Shown here piece by piece: positions 1-8,872 of a stretch of 64,000 nucleotides of DNA (its first letter is position 1; each line of letters starts with the position of its first letter). The notes beneath the pieces are model-generated. The model worked only from the letters and a program-made list of their open reading frames with translations, made no database searches and was not told the DNA's origin. The stretch covers positions 1-64,000 of the forward strand of contig CAMVCZ010000015.1 in NCBI GenBank assembly GCA_947166105.1. Direction: 5' to 3'. Made by a program: the position numbers and the translations under genes. Origin of the DNA: an uncultured Bacteroidales bacterium (GTDB lineage: Bacteria; Bacteroidota; Bacteroidia; Bacteroidales; F082).

Positions 1-3000
1 AATTGAAGTAATCATTCAAATCAGGCAAGTTCAAGCGGATGTCCTCGCCGATGATATAGACACAGGCACCGCATGTCAGCGCTGGATACATATCCATCAT
101 GCAGGCGTCGAAGCCGTAACTGGCATAGGCGGCCACCTTGTCGTTGGCAGTCAGGCCATAATGACACTGGTACCAATGGCAGAAAGCCACAAGGTTGCCA
201 TGTTCGAGTTGGCAGCCCTTGGGCGTGCCCGTCGAACCCGAAGTGTAAAGCATGATAAATAGGCTCGAAGGCGTGATGTCGACCTTTACAGTATCAGCCG
301 TAGGCAACTTGTCGATGTCTTTCGTCAACAGCACTTCACCTTGGTATTCATCAACGATGGGACGCAATTCTTCATCGGCGATGAGCAACTTGGCGTTGGC
401 ATCCTTCATCATGAAGTTCAAGCGCTCGGCAGGATAACTCGGGTCGAGAGGCTGATAAGCGCAACCGGCTTTCAGCACGCCCAAAGATGCAATGGCCATC
501 CACTCGCAGCGTGGAATGAGCACAGAAACCACATCCTCGTGGCCAAGGCCTTGCTGCACAAGGTAATTGGCGATACGATCCGAGATGGCATCCACTTCTT
601 TGTAAGTATAGTGCTTGTCGTGATACACAACTGCCATGTTATCAGGCGTTTGCTCCACTTGACGGTGGAACAGCGAAACGATGGTCTGCGTGTCGTCGTA
701 AGGCACTTCTGTCTGGTTGAAACTGTCGAGTACAGCGGTTTGCTCGGCATCAAGCAAGGAAACATGTTGCAATGCCATCTCTGGCTGACGGATGAAGGCG
801 TCAATCGCATTGCAGATCGACTGCGCCAGGCGTTGCATCAGGCTTTCGCTGTAACGGCCGTTGTCGTATTCAATGCAAACACTCGGCACACCGTCTTTCT
901 CCTGGATGAAGAAAGCGATACGGAACTTCGGAGCGTCTAATTCAAGCGGCTCAACCTCAAGCTGTTGGCCATTGACAACATAGCGGTCGATAATCCCTAA
1001 CTGGTAGGCAAACATGATTTCCGCCGAAAGGTCGTAATCCGCAGCGATTTGAGCGAAAGGATAGTTCTCGTGCCGGAGCGTCTCGTCAAAGTTCCTGCTG
1101 GTTTCATCGAGAAAGTCCATCACGGTCTGCTCGCCAATCTGCGCACTCAATGCCAATGTGTTGACGAACATCCCCACCGTGTTGCGGATGCGCAGGTCGG
1201 AACGCCCGTTGCTGATGGTGGTGATGCAAACCTGCTCATTGTTGGTGAAACGTGACAATGAATAGAACACCGCCGCCAAAGTGAGGTGGGCAGGAGAGAT
1301 GTTGTGTTGCTTGCAGAAAGCTTCCATCGCATTGAAATTCAATGCACTGGATACTGAGCTGGTCGAACCTTGCTCCAGCGGGTTGGTCAGGTCGGAGGGC
1401 ACTTCGGTGACACCTTCCAACTTGCCCAAACGTCCGTTGAAGAAGTCTTTGGCCTCGGTATGGCTCTGGCTATTTTCGGTGGCTTTCTCGTCAGCAACGA
1501 AATCGGCATAGCTGATAGCTTCGGCTTCGATTTCTTGGCTGTTCATGAGTTCGCACAACTGGCTCAGGAACACGTCAAGGGAGCCACCGTCGAAAATCAA
1601 ATGGTGGACATCGGCCAAGAGATAAACTTGTTTCTCGGTTTCGACGATTTCCATGCGGTACAACGGCCCTTGTTTCAGATTGAATGGCTTAACAAACTCC
1701 GATTTGTATTTTTCCAATTCCGTTTCACCTAACTCACTCTGTTTGATAACGATAGGCTGGTTAACTTCAACGATTTGTACAACATTGCTTCCTTCGCTTC
1801 CAAAATGCACCCGGAACTGCGGATGTGCCTTGATGACGGTTTCCACACATTTTTTAAGTAATTGTGTGTCAGTTTCTTTCGGGAAACGGATAAGCGACGG
1901 GATGTTATAAAGCGTGGTGGAAGGCTGCTTGACACATTCCACATAAACGCCCATCTGCGCATACGACAACGGAATATTGTTCGTGTCGGTATGGGTCTCG
2001 TTTTTAACTGTTTCTTTTTCAGCGTCTTCACTCATCATCTTGGCCAAAATCTCGTTCTCGATGGTCTGCAAAGTGCCCGTCTTGGCCAGCGACTTCGCTT
2101 CGAGGGAGACACCGAATCGCTTGTTGATCTGAATCGCCAGCTTGATGGCCATGATGGAGGTGAGGCCGACATAGCCCAACACCGTCGTCACACCGAAGTC
2201 CTCGGTGTTGATAATCTTTGCAATGATGCCATGGATTTCCTGCTCCAACACATTCATCGGCACCTCTCTAAACTCTAAACTTTCAACACCCAACTGTTTC
2301 TCGGGTTTTGGCAGCGATTTTTTATCGACTTTGCCGTTCGGATTGAGCGGTATCTTGTCGATTTGCATCGTCACAGCTGGCACCATATAGGGCGGTTTTT
2401 CATCCATGATGAAAGTGCTAAGTTTCTGGATGTCAACGGTATCGTCGGAAACGATATAGGCAGCGATGAACTTGCCGCCACCTTCTTCGTCGAAGGCCTG
2501 CACGGTCACATCCTTGATGCCCGTGAACTGCCTGATGACGGCCTCCACTTCTTTCAACTCAACACGGAAACCACGGATTTTCACCTGGCCGTCCTTGCGC
2601 CCAACAAATTCGATGTCGCCCGAAGGCAAATACCGCACAATGTCGCCCGTGCGGTAAACCCGATGGTATTTCTCCCCCTTATCGAACGGGTTTTCAAGGT
2701 AGACCTCAGCGGTCTTTTCGGGACGGTTGAGGTAGCCTCGCGTCACCTGTGGACTAGCCACCCACAACTCGCCATTGGCACCCACAGGCAATCGATGTCC
2801 TTGTTTATCAACGATATAGCACTTGATGTTACGTTGCGCCTTGCCAATCGGGATATTCTTGCGTTCCTCGGTCACGTCGAAGTTGGTGACATAGCAGATG
2901 GCTTCCGAAGGACCGTAGCCATTGGCCATCACATAATGCTGCGGCGGCACCATCGAAGGTAGTTTCTCGCCACCCGTCATCAGGCGTTGCAGCGACTTAC

Positions 3001-5050
3001 ACTCAAAGTTGGTCGCAAACTGATAGGCCACTTGCGTTGTCATGAACGAATGTGTGATGCCGTTTTGCACGAAATAGTCGTTCAAGGCCATCAAGTCGAG
3101 GCGGATTTCCTCGGGAATGATGTGCAACTCGGCGCCAATGGTCAGACTACCGAACAATTCCTCAATCGAGGCATCGAAACCGAAGCTGGCGTATGCGGCA
3201 ATCTTGCTTTGCTCAGTAATGTTGTGACACGCTTGATGCATCAAGCAGAATGCCACCACGTTACGATGCTCTATTTGACAACCTTTGGGAACTCCAGTAG
3301 TGCCCGAAGTGTAGATCATCGTCATCAGGCTGTGTGCCGTTGGAGGACCGATTTGCACATCGGCTTCGACGCTTTGGTTAAGCTCTCGGGTGAGCAATAC
3401 TTCACCTTTGTAAAATTCCACAAGCGGAAGCAGTTCTTCATCGGCAATGAGCATTTTTGTACCTGAATCTTGAACCATAAACTCCAGACGCTCTTTGGGA
3501 TAGGAGGGATCCAAAGGCTGGTAGGCGCAGCCGGCTTTCAGCACGCCGAGAGAGGCAATGGCCATCCATTCGCAACGCGGAATCAAGACGGCAACCACAT
3601 CTTCGCTGCCCAAACCTTTTGCCGCCAATCTTTTTGCAATGTTGTCGCTCAGTTCGTCAAGTTCGCGATAGGTATACGTCTTGTCCTTGTAAACCACCGC
3701 CGTCTTGTCGGGATGAAGCTCGGCTTGCTTCTTGAACAATGAGACGATGGTTTGCGTTTCGTCGTAGTCGACATCGGTTTCATTGAACTTGTCAAGGAGC
3801 TTTAATTGATCATCAGAAACATTCTGTATGTCTTTGAGTTGCAAGTTCAAATCCATCATGTGCGTCAGGATGGTTTCGTAGCTTGCAATAAACTGGTTGA
3901 TGAGCGCCTCGGAGTAACGATGTGCATGGTAGGAAAGCACAATCCTATAGCCTTCAGCTTGTTGGAAGACCTGTATTTCGATAGGCTCGTTTGTTGAGTT
4001 ATCAAATAGCGGTTCAATCTTTATCGGGTAACCACCGATGCTGGCTTCATTGTAAAGTTTCCCTTGATACACAAACATTTGATGCGTCTGCGTACCTTGT
4101 TCGCTGCAAAAGTCGGCGAAAGAATAAAGGTTGTGCTGTCGTGCGCCTTCCGAAGTCAGTTTGCCCTGTTCGAACAGGTCGCCCACGGTCATCTCGCCAT
4201 TTAGTCGATACAAAGCTGGCAAAGTGCGTACATACATGCCGAAGATGTGATTCAAGCGTTGGTCGTTGCGCCCGTGCCAAATGGTGGAAAACAGCACTTG
4301 TTCGTCGCCCGTGTAGCGCGACAGAAGAAGTGCAAACGCAGAACTGAAGAAGTTGCTCTGTTTCACGCTATTATCCTTGCAAAAACGGTCGATGGCGGCT
4401 GCATCCACATTCAAGATTCTCTCGATGGTGTGGCTGCGGAATTCGTTTTCTTCGAGGTCGGGGAGGAGTGAGGTGTCCACATCATCGCAAACGAAATGGT
4501 CCTGATACCATTTTTGGTCGGCTTTCCAAGCCTCGCCTTGCCTCAACTCGTGCTCTTCGATGGCATATTCGATGGATGAAAACTTCTCAACATCAAGGCG
4601 AAAGCCTTGATATGCCTTATCGATGTCTTGCAGCATTGTGGTGAACGATGCCCCGTCAAAAACAACATGATGGAACTGGAAATAAATGAAATTGCCCTCT
4701 TTTGCCTTCAACAATTTGAAATAAAGCAACTTTTCTCCTTCGAACCCCATCGGTTTCAGCAATTTGGGCTTCTCTTGTTCGATGCTGTCGATCTCTTCAA
4801 TGTCAATTTCAAACGCCTGGTTGTCAATGTATTGTTCTGGAACGCCTTCCTCATTCACCTTCACGCGACAGTTGGCGTAGGGGTGCGCTGCGAGCATTTC
4901 CAAGATGGCTTTCCGAAGGCGTTCAAGGTCGATTTCCTTGTTTACATGAAAAAGATAAGGAATGTTATATACTTTGTTTTCAGTGCTTTGCATGCATTCG
5001 GCGTAAATGCCGACTTGCGATTGTGATAAAGGTGCGGTTTGAGCTTTCAT
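1..5050 (-). CDS. Non-ribosomal peptide synthetase, C-A-T-C-A..., 3' end beyond window
   Basis: Starts at the ATG at 5050 and stays open to the left edge, about 1,683 codons, with no stop seen. It would assemble a peptide on phosphopantetheine arms. Domains in order: condensation (about 1-430, HHVVFDG near residue 127), adenylation (about 445-870, YTSGTTGVPKG near 575, FDAS and GYGPSE core motifs), thiolation (near 960, GLTSI with the carrier serine), second condensation (about 1030-1430, HHLIFDG near 1153), second adenylation (from about 1445, YTSGSTGTPKG near 1598, FDAC near 1650), cut by the edge. The first domain is a condensation domain, so the protein either acylates its first amino acid or receives a peptide from another protein. 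It lies 11 bp after the porin gene, so they are probably co-transcribed. I do not predict substrates. Confidence 0.93.
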   Translation of the reverse strand, partial: MKAQTAPLSQSQVGIYAECMQSTENKVYNIPYLFHVNKEIDLERLRKAILEMLAAHPYANCRVKVNEEGVPEQYIDNQAFEIDIEEIDSIEQEKPKLLKPMGFEGEKLLYFKLLKAKEGNFIYFQFHHVVFDGASFTTMLQDIDKAYQGFRLDVEKFSSIEYAIEEHELRQGEAWKADQKWYQDHFVCDDVDTSLLPDLEENEFRSHTIERILNVDAAAIDRFCKDNSVKQSNFFSSAFALLLSRYTGDEQVLFSTIWHGRNDQRLNHIFGMYVRTLPALYRLNGEMTVGDLFEQGKLTSEGARQHNLYSFADFCSEQGTQTHQMFVYQGKLYNEASIGGYPIKIEPLFDNSTNEPIEIQVFQQAEGYRIVLSYHAHRYSEALINQFIASYETILTHMMDLNLQLKDIQNVSDDQLKLLDKFNETDVDYDETQTIVSLFKKQAELHPDKTAVVYKDKTYTYRELDELSDNIAKRLAAKGLGSEDVVAVLIPRCEWMAIASLGVLKAGCAYQPLDPSYPKERLEFMVQDSGTKMLIADEELLPLVEFYKGEVLLTRELNQSVEADVQIGPPTAHSLMTMIYTSGTTGVPKGCQIEHRNVVAFCLMHQACHNITEQSKIAAYASFGFDASIEELFGSLTIGAELHIIPEEIRLDLMALNDYFVQNGITHSFMTTQVAYQFATNFECKSLQRLMTGGEKLPSMVPPQHYVMANGYGPSEAICYVTNFDVTEERKNIPIGKAQRNIKCYIVDKQGHRLPVGANGELWVASPQVTRGYLNRPEKTAEVYLENPFDKGEKYHRVYRTGDIVRYLPSGDIEFVGRKDGQVKIRGFRVELKEVEAVIRQFTGIKDVTVQAFDEEGGGKFIAAYIVSDDTVDIQKLSTFIMDEKPPYMVPAVTMQIDKIPLNPNGKVDKKSLPKPEKQLGVESLEFREVPMNVLEQEIHGIIAKIINTEDFGVTTVLGYVGLTSIMAIKLAIQINKRFGVSLEAKSLAKTGTLQTIENEILAKMMSEDAEKETVKNETHTDTNNIPLSYAQMGVYVECVKQPSTTLYNIPSLIRFPKETDTQLLKKCVETVIKAHPQFRVHFGSEGSNVVQIVEVNQPIVIKQSELGETELEKYKSEFVKPFNLKQGPLYRMEIVETEKQVYLLADVHHLIFDGGSLDVFLSQLCELMNSQEIEAEAISYADFVADEKATENSQSHTEAKDFFNGRLGKLEGVTEVPSDLTNPLEQGSTSSVSSALNFNAMEAFCKQHNISPAHLTLAAVFYSLSRFTNNEQVCITTISNGRSDLRIRNTVGMFVNTLALSAQIGEQTVMDFLDETSRNFDETLRHENYPFAQIAADYDLSAEIMFAYQLGIIDRYVVNGQQLEVEPLELDAPKFRIAFFIQEKDGVPSVCIEYDNGRYSESLMQRLAQSICNAIDAFIRQPEMALQHVSLLDAEQTAVLDSFNQTEVPYDDTQTIVSLFHRQVEQTPDNMAVVYHDKHYTYKEVDAISDRIANYLVQQGLGHEDVVSVLIPRCEWMAIASLGVLKAGCAYQPLDPSYPAERLNFMMKDANAKLLIADEELRPIVDEYQGEVLLTKDIDKLPTADTVKVDITPSSLFIMLYTSGSTGTPKGCQLEHGNLVAFCHWYQCHYGLTANDKVAAYASYGFDACMMDMYPALTCGACVYIIGEDIRLNLPDLNDYFN

Positions 5051-5061
5051 ATATTATTTTT

Positions 5062-6390
5062 TTATTTCTTGTCTTGCCAAGTGGTTGTATATATTTTCGG
5101 TGTTATGGACAGCATCAGCCATCCCCAGCGCATCCTTCGCGTTTCCTCAAGTTGCTGAAGGATGGCCATGGTCTCCGTGCCCATCAGGTAAGAGAAGCCC
5201 GCCGACAGCTTGACGAAATCGGAAAAGGCATAGCTGGCCCTGATTTCGAAATCGTGGCCGAGGCTCTTTGATGGGACGTAATCCAGATTGGTTGCAATGG
5301 CGAAATAATGGTACGAAAGGTTGATGTTCAGTTTCTTGACGGGGTTGACCGTGCCACCGACAAAGAGGTTTTGAAGGCCAGGCGTGAAGTTGCCGACAAA
5401 ACTGTCGAGGTAGAAAAAGTCCATCGCGCCATAAAAGTCGTGGTGCGAGCCATAAATGGAATTGAAGCCTCGGATGGTGTCGTGGAAAACCATGCCTAAG
5501 GCGCCGTGGGGAGGCAATGCGAAATACTTGTCGCCGCTCAAATAGTCGTAGCCGGCATAAACGGAGAAAATGTCGTTGGGCGTGAATTGCACTTTTGCGT
5601 TACCCATGAATGCGCTTATCGGAATGCCGTCTTCTTGCCTGCCCATCTGGTAATAGAAAGAACCCGTCACAGCCCAATGCTTTGGCGTGAACGAAAGGTA
5701 GGTTCCGAGCAGTTGCTGGTAATAAGTCTTAGGGTGTTCTGGATCGGTGCTTTGCATTCCCACGTTCATGAAGAGCAATGACCCGCCGAACAACGAACTG
5801 GGCGTATCATAATGATACCAAAGCGTTTGCATCGACTTGTGGGGCTGGATGCCGTCGGAATAATAAGTGTTGCCTGTGTCGGGGTTGTCGGCATTCTGGT
5901 TGTAGGCAAGGATAAGGTGAACCTTGTGTCCGTGGCCTTCGTAGCCGAACTTCAGCACGTCGTGGGTGGGGGCGGTCATCGTCCAGTCGTCATAACCCAA
6001 GATGCGCTCATCGTCGTAATTCAGGATCTGACGACCTATTTTGGCAAAAAAACCATTTTTCGATTTCACCAAAGCCCAGGCTTCGGCAAGGCTCAAGCCT
6101 CCACCTGCGGCTTGTCCCCAAACACCAGCTTGTTTGGGCGAAAGATGCAGTTCGAGCCACGAACGCTTGTAGTCGAAATCCAGCTGATACGAACCCAAAA
6201 TGAAATTGGCGATGCGGTCGTTATCGAGGCTGTCGGCCTTGAAACCGCCATAACGCAACTCGCCACGGGTATTCAATTTGGCACTGATGCTAAACTCGTT
6301 GTCGGCTTCCTGCCCATACACACCGACTGAAACCACCAGTGTAAATAAAAGCAACGAAAGCCTTGGCAATCTGAAGTTTGAAACTTTCAT
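5062..6390 (-). CDS. Outer-membrane porin, alginate-export-like beta barrel
   Basis: A 442-residue protein with an N-terminal signal peptide (hydrophobic to about residue 24, then VYGQ) and a body of alternating aromatic/polar strands typical of an outer-membrane barrel. The stretch GRQILNYDDERILGYDDW (about 118-135) and the following pattern resemble the alginate export (AlgE-like) porin family common in Bacteroidota, where family members pass small organic molecules or polysaccharides. The substrate is unknown. It sits between a STAS protein (10 bp upstream) and the peptide synthetase (11 bp downstream). It may therefore export the synthetase product or import a precursor; that is inference from position only. 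Confidence 0.75.
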   Translation of the reverse strand: MKVSNFRLPRLSLLLFTLVVSVGVYGQEADNEFSISAKLNTRGELRYGGFKADSLDNDRIANFILGSYQLDFDYKRSWLELHLSPKQAGVWGQAAGGGLSLAEAWALVKSKNGFFAKIGRQILNYDDERILGYDDWTMTAPTHDVLKFGYEGHGHKVHLILAYNQNADNPDTGNTYYSDGIQPHKSMQTLWYHYDTPSSLFGGSLLFMNVGMQSTDPEHPKTYYQQLLGTYLSFTPKHWAVTGSFYYQMGRQEDGIPISAFMGNAKVQFTPNDIFSVYAGYDYLSGDKYFALPPHGALGMVFHDTIRGFNSIYGSHHDFYGAMDFFYLDSFVGNFTPGLQNLFVGGTVNPVKKLNINLSYHYFAIATNLDYVPSKSLGHDFEIRASYAFSDFVKLSAGFSYLMGTETMAILQQLEETRRMRWGWLMLSITPKIYTTTWQDKK

Positions 6391-6400
6391 AGGATTGGGG

Positions 6401-6703
6401 TTATTCTATGTTGAAAAGGTCGATAAAGCCCGTCATCTTGAAAACTTCCTTGATTTCGTCGTTCAGGTTCTTCAAAACCACCTTGTTGCCCTTGCTTTTG
6501 GCACTTTTCAGCAAGGCCAAGAGGATGCGCAAGCCGCTGGAGGCGATGTAGTCCAAATGGGCGCAGTCGATGGTGATGTCTTTCCCGCTCAGTTCATGGA
6601 GGGGTTGCATGGCTTGTTCAACTTCAAGGGCATGGGCGGTGTCAAGTTCGCCTTCGAGGGAAACGATGTATTTCCCGTCTTTTTCTGTGATGTTGGTATT
6701 CAT
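6401..6703 (-). CDS. STAS-domain protein, anti-sigma-factor antagonist type (RsbV/SpoIIAA-like)
   Basis: The ATG at 6703 gives 100 residues; a TTG two codons earlier is a weaker alternative. The whole protein is one STAS domain, with the conserved ASSGLR loop at residues 54-59; Ser56 matches the serine phosphorylated by anti-sigma kinases in SpoIIAA and RsbV. Such proteins switch partners depending on phosphorylation. It is the first gene of the STAS-porin-synthetase operon. A SpoIIE-phosphatase/HATPase-kinase fusion lies about 2 kb away (8873-11071) and could be its cognate switch. What it finally controls is not visible here. Confidence 0.88.
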   Translation of the reverse strand: MNTNITEKDGKYIVSLEGELDTAHALEVEQAMQPLHELSGKDITIDCAHLDYIASSGLRILLALLKSAKSKGNKVVLKNLNDEIKEVFKMTGFIDLFNIE

Positions 6704-6729
6704 TAGCAATGATTTTTAATATAAGGCTG

Positions 6730-6737
6730 CAAAAGTA
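6730..6737 (-). promoter_or_regulatory. Predicted -7 box of the STAS-porin-NRPS operon
   Basis: Reads TACTTTTG on the minus strand, matching the Bacteroidota -7 consensus TAnnTTTG, about 27 bp upstream of the STAS ATG. Confidence 0.6.
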
Positions 6738-6772
6738 AAAAAAAATCTTTTTTCCATGCCCAAAACAGAAAA

Positions 6773-6793
6773 ATCCGCCAAAATTTGGCGGAT
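6773..6793 (-). terminator. Rho-independent terminator after the surface-protein gene
   Basis: Inverted repeat ATCCGCCAAA / TTTGGCGGAT followed on the minus strand by a run of T. It lies downstream of the stop at 6870 and upstream of the STAS promoter, so it would insulate the two units. Confidence 0.65.
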
Positions 6794-6814
6794 GGTTTTC
6801 TTTAGTTCGGGTCT

Positions 6815-6860
6815 TCAAATCCCCCTGCCCCCTTTGCAAAGGGGGGCAGGGGGGATTCAA
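6815..6860. repeat. C/G-rich intergenic palindrome
   Basis: Near-perfect inverted repeat: an arm of AATCCCCCTGCCCCC and its complement around a TTTGCAAA centre. It lies in the gap between the surface-protein gene and the STAS operon and looks like a dispersed hairpin element rather than coding sequence. Confidence 0.7.
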
Positions 6861-6869
6861 AACACACGG

Positions 6870-8410
6870 CTATTCAATTACAATCTTCTGTGTCCGAACC
6901 TTCTCGCCATTAATCAAGCGCAACACATACACGCCTGCCGTCATTCCCGTTGTAGGGACACACCGCGTGTGTCCGCCAATGGAAAGAACGATGCGCCCCG
7001 TCATGTCAATCACCTGTAGGGTTCCCTCGCCGTTGACGATGATGTTGCCGTTGCTGAAGAAGGCGAAGGTGTCTGAGCCTGTCGAAGACCCGACCGCGAG
7101 GCAGGGTCAACGAGGCAGTTAGTAATCTTGACGGTCTTGTAGTAACCCTTCCATCCCACGAAGCCGCCGTTGCCGCTGCCTACACCGTTCTTCTTGAGTA
7201 CCTTTCCGTTGAAGAGGCATCCGTAGAAGGCAATGGTATAGATGGAAGCTCGGCTCCAGCCCACAAAACCGCTGCCGCTGCCGGTGCAGGTGACGACGGC
7301 GCTGCTCTTGCAGTTGGTGAACGTGACGGCGTGCTCGCAGAGACCCACGAAGCCGCCAACCCTGTCTTTTGTGGAGTTGATTTCGACCGTGCTCGTGCAG
7401 CCCTTGATGGTGATGCTGCCAAAGAGGTGGCCGATGAGTCCTCCCACGCCGGGGTCGCTGGAGCCTGTGTAGGCAGCGTAGATATGTCCGTCGATGTTGA
7501 GGTCGATGAACTCGGCGTTGCCCGACACCTCTACGAAGGGGGCTACGAACTCGGCATCGATGGGGGCTTGGGCGGTGCCGTAGTTGAGTGTCAGCGTTTT
7601 GTGGTTGCCATCGAAGGTGCCTGTGAAGGCGTGGTTGCTGCCGCCCGCCATCTGCGTCACGGTGATGTTGGCACCGAGTTTCACGGTCTTGTCGCTGAAG
7701 TGGTTGTAGGTTTCGTTGTCCCGCAAGGCTTCGCAGAAGAAGTTCCAGCCGGTGGCGGTGTGGATAGTGTATTCTGTGCCGTCCGCATTCACCGAGAAAT
7801 CATCGGGGTCGGGGGCGGTGATGGTCAACGTCCCAGGATTCACGGTGACAAGGTAATTGGCAAATTCAATAGGGTTGGTTCCCTCATAGCTGATGGCGTA
7901 ATCGCCCATGGCTTCGCCCGCTGTTCGGGTAAGATGTCCGTTGAGCCGTTTGGGAAGCTGGTAGTTTCGCAAATTGTTTATCGTATCCTGTTGCACCGCT
8001 TCATCCCACACGAGTTGCCAAGTGAACGCAGGGTCGTCGGCTCCATAGTGTTTCTCGCAGTTGGGGATGTTCACGGTCATGGGGCGCTTCTCAATAGGAT
8101 ACATCTTAGTAAGAACAATACCTTGATAATCATCTTCTGCAGTGATTGTCACGTAAATCACGCAACTATTTTCTCCAGAATCGATGTTTCTTCCGTAGGT
8201 AACAGTGAACTGAGATTCGTCATATTCAGTATCATCAATAGTAACCCATGTTACCGAGGGTCTGATTTGGTTACCTGTAAAATAGAATGGCGGGGGAGTG
8301 TCTAATGTGAATTCTGCATCTTGCGCCCACGCCGTTGCGCAGGCCAAGATGAGTGCGAGCGTCATGGCCGCCCGCATGAGGTTGTGTTTGATTAGACTTT
8401 TGATTTTCAT
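6870..8410 (-). pseudogene. Secreted surface protein with T9SS sorting tail, frameshifted near the C-terminus
   Basis: The first frame (8410 down to 7010, 466 residues) begins with a signal peptide (cleavage near CATAWAQ), has an MBG-like segment (about 100-200, ending in TVNPGTLTIT) and then glycine-rich GLUG-like repeats (GGLIGHLFGSITIKGC, GGFVGLCEHAVTFTNC, GGFVGWKGYYKTVKITNC). After NCLVDPAS the frame becomes nonsense (RSGLRQAQTPSPSS...) and stops. A second frame from about 7095 to 6870 encodes a typical T9SS C-terminal sorting domain (GSDTFAFFSNGNIIVNGEG ... TAGVYVLRLINGEKV). A one-base frame change near 7075-7110, exactly at a GAGCCTGTCGAA repeat half, separates them. Without the tail the protein should not be attached by T9SS. 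A sequencing error is possible. Confidence 0.8.
6956..6974. repeat. Short palindrome inside the T9SS tail coding sequence
   Basis: GGACACAC-CGC-GTGTGTCC, perfect 8-bp arms. In the tail frame it encodes an extra GGHTRCVPT-like insert between two conserved strands of the sorting domain, so it looks like an in-frame insertion of a mobile palindrome. Confidence 0.6.
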
Positions 8411-8531
8411 TTTGTTATGTTGTTATATTGTTGTTGTCTGTTCGTGTTCCCCCCGACTGCGCTGCGCTTGTCGAGGGTTACTATAGTATCGTCCCTTCGG
8501 GACGATGCCACCCGCCCGAAAAAAGAACTGG

Positions 8532-8539
8532 CAAAAGTA
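8532..8539 (-). promoter_or_regulatory. Predicted -7 box of the surface-protein gene
   Basis: Reads TACTTTTG on the minus strand. It leaves a leader of about 115 nt (8411-8525) that contains the perfect hairpin ATCGTCCCTTCGGGACGAT near 8491-8509. Confidence 0.5.
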
Positions 8540-8555
8540 GGGAAAAATTTGGTAG

Positions 8556-8762
8556 TCAGGGACAAGAAGACATTTTTTTGCCGAAAGGCTTGCGGAATGG
8601 GAAAAAGGTTGTCTTCATAAAATATACAGATCGAACATCGCTCATCACCAGTTCGTAGGCTTCTTCTGGAGTATAGAAGTCTTTCTCGTCGAGCGACGGA
8701 ATGTATTGGCTGTCTTCAAAGAGAGATTTGTCGCTGTAATCAATTATTTTATTACCCTGCAT
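8556..8762 (-). CDS. Small hypothetical protein
   Basis: The ATG at 8762 gives 68 residues. The first 45 residues are acidic and look like real protein (SLDEKDFYTPEEAYELVMSD), while the last 20 are basic and low in complexity (FFPFRKPFGKKMSSCP), so the gene may be truncated. I do not recognise the family. A TATATTTG box at 8790-8797 sits at the right distance for this start and supports expression; the longer reading from 8792 would place the start codon upstream of that promoter. Confidence 0.45.
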   Translation of the reverse strand: MQGNKIIDYSDKSLFEDSQYIPSLDEKDFYTPEEAYELVMSDVRSVYFMKTTFFPFRKPFGKKMSSCP

Positions 8763-8789
8763 ACCTATTGTTATTTTGGGAAATCGGTG

Positions 8790-8797
8790 CAAATATA
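8790..8797 (-). promoter_or_regulatory. Predicted -7 box of the small gene
   Basis: Reads TATATTTG on the minus strand, 28 bp before the ATG at 8762. Confidence 0.5.
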
Positions 8798-8872
8798 CAA
8801 ATAATGCAACAAAGATATTGTGTTTATTCGCAAATAGTATAAAAAAAACTGAATTTCAGACAACAGTTCCTC

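Noticed and set aside
1360-1378. A copy of the GAGCTTGTCGAA repeat inside the NRPS gene
   Set aside because: It is a partial match only and is in frame in an ordinary linker of the second condensation domain; chance is sufficient.
341-4471. Plus-strand ORFs of 100-200 codons across the first 5 kb
   Set aside because: They are shadows of the minus-strand NRPS, whose domain motifs are continuous.
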